A program made the position numbers and the translations under genes. A DNA stretch of 64,000 bases from an uncultured Mucilaginibacter sp. (GTDB taxonomy: Bacteria; Bacteroidota; Bacteroidia; Sphingobacteriales; Sphingobacteriaceae), in the NCBI RefSeq assembly GCF_937859865.1, contig NZ_CALMAT010000130.1:1-64000 (forward strand), given 5' to 3'. Below, in pieces: positions 28,356-35,693 of the stretch (within the stretch, counting starts at the first letter, position 1; each line of letters opens with the position of its first letter). A model generated the notes under the pieces. The model saw only the letters and a list, made by a program, of their open reading frames with translations. It did not search any database and was not told the DNA's origin.

Positions 28356-30869
28356 CTACTTAGCTGCTTTTATTTCATCAATGGCTTTGGCAATATAATC
28401 GGCCTGTGCATTTAACTGGCTTTTTAAATTTGCATCAGCGTTTTTGGCCTGGTTTTGTTTTTGGGTTTTCAGGTCGCCCAGCATGCCCATTACGTATTGG
28501 TCAACGCCGTATTGTTTGTATTGGATAGCCAGTTTTTTAAACGCATCAACCCGTGGGTTTACTTTTTGCGTGTCGTTCACTTTTCCCAGCATGGCAACAT
28601 AACCTTGCATCACGTTGAATTTTGCCTGTACGCCAGCCTGGTCAAATGCTTTGCTCACAAAAGGCAATTCGGCTTCCGTTCCTTTTGTGGTGTAAAGCAG
28701 CACCATCGCTTGTGTAAGCGCGCCTTTGTTGTCTTTTTCAAAACCTTTTGCAATTTTTAAAGCTTCGTCCGGGTTTTGCGCTGCCAAAGCATTCAAAGCC
28801 GCACCTTGCACCGCGTACGACTGGCTGTTTAAAGCCGTCCTGAACAAAGGCAAATCAGTAGCGTTTTTAAGTTTGCCCAAAGCAATGATCGCTGCTGCTT
28901 TTACCGTATTGTTTTTATCGTTTTGGGCGATGTTGGTCAGTTCGGGCATGGCCGCTTGTTTAACTTCATCGCTGCTCAGGTTTACATTTCGGATAGCCAA
29001 AGTGCGCAGCCCGTAATAATTATCTTTTAATGCCGCCAATATTACTTTGCGCGCCCCGGCATCGCCTTGTTTGCCCGTTACGGCGTTCATCGCTTCCCAG
29101 CGGTCTAAATACAAAGGCGCGTTAAAGTACTGGAACACATATTCATCCGTAGTTTTATTGTCGGTTTTTTGGGCGAGCAAGGTTTTATCGCCATCCACAT
29201 TTACCAAATTTGGTTTGGATGCAACTTTAAAACTCAGCGTGTCTGCTTTATCACGCATCCAAATCTGATGGCGTTCTTTCTTGCCACCAACATACAAATC
29301 AATGGCCATTGGCAAGGTAAAAGTCTGGCCTTCCTGCGTTTGCGTTAAATAAACAAACTGCGTTTTGCTGCCTTCGTCCCATTTATAATCAATCTTTAAA
29401 TCCGGGTTGCCCGCGCCATAATACCATTGGTTAAAAAACCAGTTTAAATCCTGGCCGCTCACTTTTTCCAATGCCAAACGCAATTGTTGCGCTTCGCCGT
29501 TGCCCAAAGCATTTTGGCGGAGGTATAAATTTAGGCCGGCAAAAAAAGCATCCTCGCCTAAATAGTTGCGCAGCATATTTAAAATGCAGCCGCCTTTTTG
29601 GTACGTAACTACATCAAACATATCTTCTTTATCGGCATAATAAAAACGAACCAGGTTTTTTGTCCGCGCATCTTTAGAATTCAGGTAAGCCAGCATATTT
29701 TCGTTGATGTGCGCGCCGCCTTCGTCTTTTCCATAGCGGTGTTCGGCCCAAAGTGTTTCGCTGAAATCAGCAAAAGATTCGTTCACCGTCAAATTGCTCC
29801 AGCTTTCGCAGGTTACATAATCGCCAAACCATTGGTGGAAAAGTTCGTGCGCGATGGTGCTTTCGCCCTGGCTGTAGTTATCGTCCAGCATTTCGCGCGG
29901 CGTTTTTTGCACATATTCTCCATGTAAAGTTGCCGTAGTGTTTTCCATCGCGCCGCTTACATAATCGCGCACCACAATCTGGCTGTATTTGTTCCACGGA
30001 AAATCAACACCTAATTTCTGCGAATAAAAAGCGATCAGTTCCGGCGTAAAACCAAAAATTTGTTTGGCAAAAGGGGCAAAGGCAGGTTCTAAATAATAGC
30101 TTACTTCTTTGTCTTTCCATTTGTCTTTGTAGATTTTAAAATCGCCAACGGCCATCATAAACAGATATGGCGCATTGGGCTTGTCCATTTTCCAAGTGTC
30201 AGTCCGCAAACCAGTTCCGGCAGGTTTTTGGGAGATGAGTTTTCCGTTAGAAAGCGTAACGTATTTAGCAGGGACCGTCATGCTGATTTCTTCCAGCGTT
30301 TTCTGATCGGGCTTGTCAATCGTTGGAAACCAGGCGGAAGAACTTTCCGTTTCGCCCTGCGTCCAAATCTGGATCGGTTTGGTTTTGTCGGCGCCATCCG
30401 AATTGATAAAATACAAACCTTTGGCATCGCTGATGGCTGCGCTGCCTTTTACTTTTAATTCGTCAGGCTTTGCTGTATAACTTAAATACAGCGTGTAGTT
30501 TTCTGCGGAAGTATATTTTTTATCGAGTTTGATCTTCAATTGCAAACTATCATAAGTGTATTTCAACGGCATGTTTTTACCGTTTTTAACCACAGAAATA
30601 TTGCTGATGTCCATTCCTTTGGCATCCAAAACCAAAGAATCGGTTGGGTAAAAATGCGGTTTCAGCGTAACCCATTCTTTGCCGTATAAATAGTGTTTGG
30701 CGTAATCAAAACGAACATCCAGTTTGGTGTTGACCAAATCGTTGATTTTTACCGGCGTGGCGCGGTAAATTTTTAAAGCCGGGTTATCATTGGTTGTTTG
30801 GGCAGATAAGGCTGAGGAAACCAAACAGGCTGCGCCGATTGCGACAAAGCGTTTAAAAAGGTTGATCAT
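28356..30869 (-). CDS. M1 family metallopeptidase (aminopeptidase N-like), secreted
   Basis: 837 residues from the ATG at 30869 (MINLFKRFVAIGAACLVSSALSAQ signal peptide); the track start adds 22 residues in front of it. Zinc peptidase: exopeptidase motif GAMEN (SGAMENTTATL), HEXXH...E as HELFHQWFGDYVTCESWSNLTVNESFAD. N-terminal beta-saddle domain, catalytic domain to about 480, and a C-terminal HEAT-like helical region of alanine-rich repeats (ALGKLKNATDLPLF). Removes N-terminal residues from peptides in the periplasm. The TAG stop is directly abutted by a TAAAAACAGTAT copy. Confidence 0.93.
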   Translation of the reverse strand: MINLFKRFVAIGAACLVSSALSAQTTNDNPALKIYRATPVKINDLVNTKLDVRFDYAKHYLYGKEWVTLKPHFYPTDSLVLDAKGMDISNISVVKNGKNMPLKYTYDSLQLKIKLDKKYTSAENYTLYLSYTAKPDELKVKGSAAISDAKGLYFINSDGADKTKPIQIWTQGETESSSAWFPTIDKPDQKTLEEISMTVPAKYVTLSNGKLISQKPAGTGLRTDTWKMDKPNAPYLFMMAVGDFKIYKDKWKDKEVSYYLEPAFAPFAKQIFGFTPELIAFYSQKLGVDFPWNKYSQIVVRDYVSGAMENTTATLHGEYVQKTPREMLDDNYSQGESTIAHELFHQWFGDYVTCESWSNLTVNESFADFSETLWAEHRYGKDEGGAHINENMLAYLNSKDARTKNLVRFYYADKEDMFDVVTYQKGGCILNMLRNYLGEDAFFAGLNLYLRQNALGNGEAQQLRLALEKVSGQDLNWFFNQWYYGAGNPDLKIDYKWDEGSKTQFVYLTQTQEGQTFTLPMAIDLYVGGKKERHQIWMRDKADTLSFKVASKPNLVNVDGDKTLLAQKTDNKTTDEYVFQYFNAPLYLDRWEAMNAVTGKQGDAGARKVILAALKDNYYGLRTLAIRNVNLSSDEVKQAAMPELTNIAQNDKNNTVKAAAIIALGKLKNATDLPLFRTALNSQSYAVQGAALNALAAQNPDEALKIAKGFEKDNKGALTQAMVLLYTTKGTEAELPFVSKAFDQAGVQAKFNVMQGYVAMLGKVNDTQKVNPRVDAFKKLAIQYKQYGVDQYVMGMLGDLKTQKQNQAKNADANLKSQLNAQADYIAKAIDEIKAAK

Positions 30870-30940
30870 ATTTTCAATAAAAATTACACAGGTTAAGAAA
30901 CGTAAATTTACATTCATCCGGCTAATAACGCACAATTAGT

Positions 30941-30948
30941 TAATTTTG
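30941..30948 (+). promoter_or_regulatory. Bacteroidota -7 promoter element for the 80-aa gene
   Basis: TAATTTTG matches TAnnTTTG exactly and lies 15 nt before the ATG at 30963, giving a leader of about ten nucleotides. Confidence 0.6.
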
Positions 30949-30962
30949 GATAAAACCAAACC

Positions 30963-31205
30963 ATGGAAACTTCAGAAATCAAAAAAAAGCTGCACGATTA
31001 CATTGAGTTTGTAGCAGAAGAAAAACTAAAAGCAATTTATATAGTTTTGGAAAGCGATATTGAAAGCGTTTACAACCATCAGAACGATCCAAGATTTGTT
31101 GCCGAAACGGAAAGCCGGACGAAAAAACCGGAAGCCGGAACTGAAAAGGAAAACACTTGGCAGGAAGCAAAAGCAAAGGCTATGAAAAGGATTGTTGAGG
31201 GTTGA
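30963..31205 (+). CDS. Small helical protein, addiction-module/antitoxin-like
   Basis: 80 residues. METSEIKKKLHDYIEFVAEEKLKAIYIVLESDIES is an amphipathic helical N-terminus of the kind seen in small Bacteroidota antitoxin-like proteins; the rest is charged and probably disordered (TESRTKKPEAGTEKENTW). Exact -7 element upstream supports expression. A toxin gene is missing on either side: the next feature is a repeat element, then bacilliredoxin on the other strand. Either an orphan antitoxin or a stand-alone regulator. Confidence 0.6.
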   Translation: METSEIKKKLHDYIEFVAEEKLKAIYIVLESDIESVYNHQNDPRFVAETESRTKKPEAGTEKENTWQEAKAKAMKRIVEG

Positions 31206-31215
31206 TAATTTCAGA

Positions 31216-31425
31216 ATGCTTCTTTTACCGGCATAAATTAGGTGGAGTGGAAAGCAACTTCTTGTTTTTTAGAAACTTGCAGGGCCGCTTGTAAGGTATG
31301 CGCCCAGGAGCGTGGGGCTGAATGCCGCCCGGAGGCGATCCGGCATGCTTGATTTTTTGGTTCTTTTTTATCAAGAAAAAAGAACGGACAAAGAGAAAAC
31401 AAATTTATACCGATAAAAACAGCAT
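31216..31425. repeat. 210-bp composite element: motif-derived terminal inverted repeats around a GC-rich structured core
   Basis: Left end ATGCTTCTTTTACCGGCATAAAT... right end ...ATTTATACCGATAAAAACAGCAT; as inverted repeats these match at about 18 of 23 positions. The core is far richer in GC than its surroundings and holds two hairpins: ATGCCG...CGGCAT (31321-31347) and the perfect GTTCTTTTTT-ATCA-AGAAAAAAGAAC type stem (31360-31385). The core sequence resembles a repeat I recall as common and often mis-called as short proteins in Sphingobacteriaceae. Candidate non-autonomous mobile element or structured RNA. Confidence 0.6.
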
Positions 31426-31460
31426 GTAAATAAACTTCCTGCACAAAAATTCAGGAAATA

Positions 31461-31494
31461 AAAAAATCCGGCAAAATCAAATTCGCCGGATTTT
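31461..31494 (-). terminator. Intrinsic terminator of the bacilliredoxin gene
   Basis: AAAATCCGGC / GCCGGATTTT stem with a T run on the minus strand, 25 nt past the stop; a TAAAAACAGTAT copy (31508-31519) lies between stop and stem. Confidence 0.85.
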
Positions 31495-31518
31495 AATTTT
31501 ATACCGATAAAAACAGTA

Positions 31519-31929
31519 TTAGCAATATTGGTCGAAAGCACCAGCCAAATTATCGGCAATCATTTGTGCCGGGCGGCCTTCAATCTGGCGTCGTTCGATA
31601 ATGTGCACCAATTTTCCGTCTTTAAACAAAGCCATCGCCGGCGATGACGGCGGATAAGGCAGCATATAATCACGCGCTGTATCTACGGCATCTGTTTCCA
31701 TTCCCGCAAAAACAGTTACAAAACGGTCTGGCACTTTGCCGTTTTGCGTAGCCATTTTTGCAGCCGGGCGCGCATTGGCAGCCGCACAACCGCAAACCGA
31801 ATTCACCATTACAAAAGTAGTTCCCGGCGATTCGATGGCACTTTTTACATCATCGGCCGTTTTTAATTCCTGAAAACCAACTCTGGTCAAATCTTCCCGC
31901 ATCGGGGCAACTAAATATTCTGGGTACAT
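31519..31929 (-). CDS. BrxA/BrxB family bacilliredoxin (YphP-like)
   Basis: 136 residues from the ATG at 31929 (MYPEYLVAPMREDL); the track adds nine residues. Thioredoxin-fold protein with the family's CGC active site (VNSVCGCAAANARPA). Bacilliredoxins remove bacillithiol from oxidised protein cysteines and are recycled through bacillithiol and the flavoprotein YpdA, a gene for which starts at 63542. A good promoter is readable on the minus strand: TTG-N21-TAGCTTTG at 31954-31985. Monocistronic. Confidence 0.9.
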   Translation of the reverse strand: MYPEYLVAPMREDLTRVGFQELKTADDVKSAIESPGTTFVMVNSVCGCAAANARPAAKMATQNGKVPDRFVTVFAGMETDAVDTARDYMLPYPPSSPAMALFKDGKLVHIIERRQIEGRPAQMIADNLAGAFDQYC

Positions 31930-31953
31930 TTTTTCTTTTCTTTTAATCTTCAA

Positions 31954-31985
31954 CAAAGCTAATCAATCCAAATTGTTCGTGCCAA
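31954..31985 (-). promoter_or_regulatory. Promoter of the bacilliredoxin gene
   Basis: On the minus strand TTG, 21 nt, TAGCTTTG (exact TAnnTTTG), about 25 nt upstream of the ATG. Confidence 0.6.
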
Positions 31986-32056
31986 ATGAAGTAAAATATT
32001 AACAAAACACTGACAACGATCATCATCCAAATTTCAAAATAAAACTTTTTTATACT

Positions 32057-32081
32057 TATTTTTGCACGATAAAAGAAGCAT
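32057..32081 (+). promoter_or_regulatory. ahcY promoter with motif copy at the transcription start
   Basis: TATTTTTG (32057-32064) is an exact -7 element. The 12-mer TAAAAGAAGCAT (32070-32081) begins about where transcription should start and ends one base before the ATG, so the whole leader is essentially the motif. Confidence 0.6.
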
Positions 32082-32082
32082 T

Positions 32083-33396
32083 ATGGCATTAGTAGAAACC
32101 TACGTACCGTTTAAAGTAAAAGACATTAATTTGGCCGAGTGGGGCCGCAAAGAAATTGGCCTTGCCGAAGCAGAAATGCCTGGTTTGATGGCTTTACGTG
32201 CTGAATACGGCGCATCGAAACCGCTGAAAGGCGCGCGGATTGCAGGCTGTTTGCACATGACGATCCAAACCGCCGTTTTAATTGAAACGCTGATTGAACT
32301 GGGTGCCGAAGTTACCTGGTCGTCCTGCAATATTTTCTCCACTCAAGACCATGCCGCTGCGGCCATTGCTGCTGCCGGAATTTCGGTTTATGCCTGGAAA
32401 GGGATGAACGAAGAAGAATTTGAATGGTGCATTGAGCAAACTTTACATTTTGGCGAAAACCAGGAGCCGTTGAACATGATTTTGGATGATGGCGGCGATT
32501 TAACCAACCTGGTTTTTGATAAATATCCGGAACTGGTTGCCGGTATCAAAGGTTTATCCGAAGAAACAACCACTGGCGTGCACCGTTTGTACGAGCGCAT
32601 GAAAAACGGTTCGTTGCCGATTCCTGCCATCAACGTAAATGATTCGGTTACCAAATCCAAGTTTGATAACAAATACGGTTGCCGCGAGTCTTTGGTTGAT
32701 GCGATCCGCAGAGCAACTGATGTAATGATGGCCGGAAAAGTAGCCGTAGTTTGCGGTTATGGCGATGTTGGTAAAGGTTCTGCAGATTCTTTGCGCAACG
32801 CCGGTGTGCGTGTAATTGTAACCGAAATTGACCCGATTTGTGCGTTACAAGCTGCGATGGAAGGTTTTGAAGTAAAGAAACTTTCGACTGCCATTACCGA
32901 AGCCGACATTGTAGTTACCGCAACCGGAAATTGTGATATTGTAAAAGAACAACATTTCCGTGCTTTAAAAGATAAAGCCATTGTTTGCAACATTGGCCAC
33001 TTTGACAATGAAATTGACATGGCTTGGCTGAACGAAAATTATGGCAATACCAAAATTGAAATCAAGCCACAAGTTGATAAATATACCATCAACGGTAAAG
33101 ATGTAATTGTATTGGCAGAAGGCCGTTTGGTAAACTTGGGTTGTGCAACCGGACATCCAAGTTTCGTGATGAGTGCTTCTTTTACCAACCAAACTTTGGC
33201 ACAATTGGAACTTTGGATGAATACCGACAAGTACGAAAACAAAGTTTATACTTTGCCAAAAACCTTGGATGAAAAAGTTGCAAGGTTGCATTTATCAAAA
33301 ATTGGTGTGGAGTTGGAAGAATTAGAAAATTACCAGGCCGATTACATTGGTGTAAAAGTTGAAGGTCCGTTTAAACCGGATTATTATAGATATTAA
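32083..33396 (+). CDS. ahcY: S-adenosylhomocysteinase
   Basis: 437 residues from the ATG at 32083 ([15 protein letters not shown]); the track start seven codons earlier falls in the promoter. Splits S-adenosylhomocysteine into adenosine and homocysteine, completing the methyl cycle. Substrate-domain motifs [32 protein letters not shown]; the NAD-binding Rossmann segment [19 protein letters not shown] and C-terminal FKPDYYRY are diagnostic. No leader long enough for an SAH riboswitch. Followed by a clear terminator. Confidence 0.97.
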   Translation: MALVETYVPFKVKDINLAEWGRKEIGLAEAEMPGLMALRAEYGASKPLKGARIAGCLHMTIQTAVLIETLIELGAEVTWSSCNIFSTQDHAAAAIAAAGISVYAWKGMNEEEFEWCIEQTLHFGENQEPLNMILDDGGDLTNLVFDKYPELVAGIKGLSEETTTGVHRLYERMKNGSLPIPAINVNDSVTKSKFDNKYGCRESLVDAIRRATDVMMAGKVAVVCGYGDVGKGSADSLRNAGVRVIVTEIDPICALQAAMEGFEVKKLSTAITEADIVVTATGNCDIVKEQHFRALKDKAIVCNIGHFDNEIDMAWLNENYGNTKIEIKPQVDKYTINGKDVIVLAEGRLVNLGCATGHPSFVMSASFTNQTLAQLELWMNTDKYENKVYTLPKTLDEKVARLHLSKIGVELEELENYQADYIGVKVEGPFKPDYYRY

Positions 33397-33468
33397 GCTT
33401 TTAGGTGTGAGCAATCAGGTATCAGCTTTTGGGTATCGGAGAGCAAAACTTAAATAACAAGTATCGAG

Positions 33469-33500
33469 AAAATGGCTTCTAAATTTTGGAAGCCATTTTT
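33469..33500 (+). terminator. Intrinsic terminator of ahcY
   Basis: AAAATGGCTTC / GAAGCCATTTTT stem with a 9-nt loop and T tail, 73 nt after the stop. Confidence 0.85.
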
Positions 33501-33529
33501 GTTTTGCTATAAAAATTGTAACTTCAATT

Positions 33530-33706
33530 ATGCAAAGAACATATCGTGTTTTATTAACGCCAGAAGCGGAAGGTGGATTTTCTGTTTCTGTTCCGGCTTT
33601 GCCTGGTTGTTTTACGCAAGGCGAAACTATTGAAGAAGCGATGGAAATGGCGAAAGAAGCTATTAGTTTGTATGTAGAAAGTTTGGAATTGGATGGTAAG
33701 TGTTAA
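33530..33706 (+). CDS. Orphan HicB-like antitoxin domain protein
   Basis: 58 residues, too short for the track: MQRTYRVLLTPEAEGGFSV, then VPALPGCFTQGETIEEAMEMAKEAISLYVE and a TAA stop. This is the partial RNase-H-like fold of HicB/UPF0150 proteins (PGCFTQGETIEEA is the hallmark). HicB normally sits beside the mRNA-cleaving HicA toxin and often carries a C-terminal DNA-binding domain; both are absent here. It follows the ahcY terminator by 29 nt. Either a solo regulator or the remnant of a lost toxin-antitoxin pair. Confidence 0.8.
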   Translation: MQRTYRVLLTPEAEGGFSVSVPALPGCFTQGETIEEAMEMAKEAISLYVESLELDGKC

Positions 33707-33748
33707 CCTTAAGCTAAAATAGCAACTACTGTTTTAAGAAAACAAAAA

Positions 33749-34738
33749 TTACTTCTCAAATTCCTCATTCAAACTTTCGCGCAAATCATACAGCAACCAC
33801 TGTTTTTGTGTTACATTTTTTTGTTCCAATTTCAGCAAACTGATAAAATCATTTACGCCAATTGGTTCATTGCCGTTGCCATGGATCAGCACGATACTTC
33901 CCGGCAAAGCTTTTTGTCCTTTTGCCAGCCAGGCATCGCTGCCGATCGGGATCAAACCAAAACCGGTAATCTCGTACAATAATTTCGCATCCGAAACCAA
34001 TCCCGGGAACCGAAAAAACACCGACGGCAGCAACCCATTGCGCAACATCGCCTGCTCGGTTTCCAGCACTTCGTAGTTGATGTTGGTGCCAGGTTCCAGT
34101 AAAAAGTTCTCTTTCAGCGGCTTTTTCGGGTCAACGCGGTGGTTATAAGTATGGTTGATCCAGGTGATAAAAATATGGCCGTCCAGTTCCTGCTGTTTCA
34201 GCCAGTTCAAATCCGCTTCATGGTCCTTCATCCACAAACCCGAAACCGAAATGGCAACCGGCGGGTGCGGCTCCACTTTGTTAAATTCCGCAAAAACATC
34301 GTTAAAAATACGGCGGTCGAGTGTTTTATGAGACGGGCAAAGGTCAATCGTTAAACTAATCCCGGTTTCTTTCGGCATTCCCTGTACAATCCCTGCATCC
34401 TGGATGGTAGAAGACTGCTTCTCGGCAGCCGTTAAAGCATTGGTATAAGCCGTATTTTTGAAAGTTTGCCGCGCTGCTGCAAGCGTAGTTGGTTTCAGTT
34501 CATACAAATTGGCTTCGGCAACTTTGGTAGCCATTGTCCGCGGTTCTGCCATCAAAAGCCAGGTTTTCCCCGAACCCTCAAAACGGCGGATGGCCAGCCA
34601 GTTTTCGGTATTTCTTCTGGCCTCGGCATAATAAGTTTCATAATTGCGAATGTCTTTAAAAGCTGAAATTTGGGCGGATGCTTCTTTTACCGGTATAAAA
34701 ATGGTGAGGAAAACGAGGAGTTTGAGTTTGAACGGCAT
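33749..34738 (-). CDS. Polysaccharide deacetylase family protein, secreted
   Basis: 329 residues. Signal peptide MPFKLKLLVFLTIFIPVKEASAQ, oddly containing a 12-mer copy (VKEAS, 34678-34689). NodB-like motifs follow: LTIDLCPSHK with the catalytic/metal Asp (about 131), WINHTYNHR with the two metal His, FFRFPG, and IHGNGNEP near the end. Probably removes acetyl groups from a cell-wall or extracellular glycan in the periplasm. The N-terminal ~110 residues (IRNYETYYAEARRNTENW) are a family-specific extension. Alone on its strand. Confidence 0.82.
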   Translation of the reverse strand: MPFKLKLLVFLTIFIPVKEASAQISAFKDIRNYETYYAEARRNTENWLAIRRFEGSGKTWLLMAEPRTMATKVAEANLYELKPTTLAAARQTFKNTAYTNALTAAEKQSSTIQDAGIVQGMPKETGISLTIDLCPSHKTLDRRIFNDVFAEFNKVEPHPPVAISVSGLWMKDHEADLNWLKQQELDGHIFITWINHTYNHRVDPKKPLKENFLLEPGTNINYEVLETEQAMLRNGLLPSVFFRFPGLVSDAKLLYEITGFGLIPIGSDAWLAKGQKALPGSIVLIHGNGNEPIGVNDFISLLKLEQKNVTQKQWLLYDLRESLNEEFEK

Positions 34739-34945
34739 TCGGTTTTTTAGCTAAAATGTTTTTAACGCAAGAGCAGGAGAAGTGGTTTTGGGATAATGAA
34801 CGTCTTCTCTCTTTTTCTAATACAAGACAAATTTTATACCGGTAAAAGAAGCATTGGCATTATATCAGGAAAAATTTAAACAAGCCCGATGTGTTTGATT
34901 ATTAAAAGATATTAAGTAACTTACGTACCTCCATTTACCTAAAAA

Positions 34946-35692
34946 ATGAGCAGTCAAATTTTAAAATTCATAGCCGTATCTTTTATAAGTATGGTTTATG
35001 TTGAAACTTTAAAAGGGCAAAACCTGGTTCCGGATACTTCTTCCGGGCAACAAAAGATCAACAGCGTTATTCAAAATTTTACTACGGCCATCGGCGAAAA
35101 TTCCAGGTTGTACAACGGGCCGGAATATGATCAGTATAATTTTTTTATTAAAGGAAATGCTTATTACGATGATGTAAATGTTTGGAAGTTTGGATCAGTA
35201 AAATACGATGATGTTACCTACAACAACGTGCCGATGATGTACGATGTTTACAAAGATTGCGTGGTGGTACTACATTACAATAAAGCTTTCAGTTACATTT
35301 TATTGAACGATAAATTGCATTATTTTAATTTAGCCGACCATCATTTTGTAGCTGTTAATGTGGATAGTTTGAACAATCCTGGCATCCGCAATGGTATTTA
35401 CAACCAATTGTACAAAGGGAAAACAGAAGTTTTAACAAAAACATCAAAAACAATCCAGACCGGTACAACAGGAAATTTAGAAAGTTACTTTAGCCCAGGG
35501 AAAAAAGGAATTTACCTGAAAAAAGGGACGGAATATTATAACATCAACGGCCTATCTTCTATTTTGAAAGCTTTGCAAGATAAGAAAAAGCAAGTCCAGC
35601 TTTTTATCAGCGATAACCGTATTAAATATAAAGCAGACCCGGAACAGGCATTGGTAAAAATTGCTTCTTATTACGACCAATTATCAAACTAA
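34946..35692 (+). CDS. Secreted protein of unknown function at the head of a TonB-receptor cassette
   Basis: 248 residues, unrecognised. Signal-peptide-like start (MSSQILKFIAVSFISMVYVETLKGQ), then a beta-rich, Tyr/Asn/Asp-rich mature part (YYDDVNVWKFGSVKYDDVTYNNVPMMYDVY in pieces) and a basic C-terminal half. The stop lies one base before the ATG of the TonB receptor, so translation is coupled. Its tight link suggests a periplasmic or surface partner of that receptor (inference). Confidence 0.7.
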   Translation: MSSQILKFIAVSFISMVYVETLKGQNLVPDTSSGQQKINSVIQNFTTAIGENSRLYNGPEYDQYNFFIKGNAYYDDVNVWKFGSVKYDDVTYNNVPMMYDVYKDCVVVLHYNKAFSYILLNDKLHYFNLADHHFVAVNVDSLNNPGIRNGIYNQLYKGKTEVLTKTSKTIQTGTTGNLESYFSPGKKGIYLKKGTEYYNINGLSSILKALQDKKKQVQLFISDNRIKYKADPEQALVKIASYYDQLSN

Positions 35693-35693
35693 T

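Noticed and set aside
31238-31444. 68-aa minus-strand ORF (KKEPKNQACRIASGRHSAPRSW)
   Set aside because: It runs through the hairpins of the 210-bp repeat; such ORFs arise by chance in this repeat and have no protein signature.
32041-32082. SAH or SAM riboswitch upstream of ahcY
   Set aside because: The predicted leader is about 14 nt, too short for any known aptamer.
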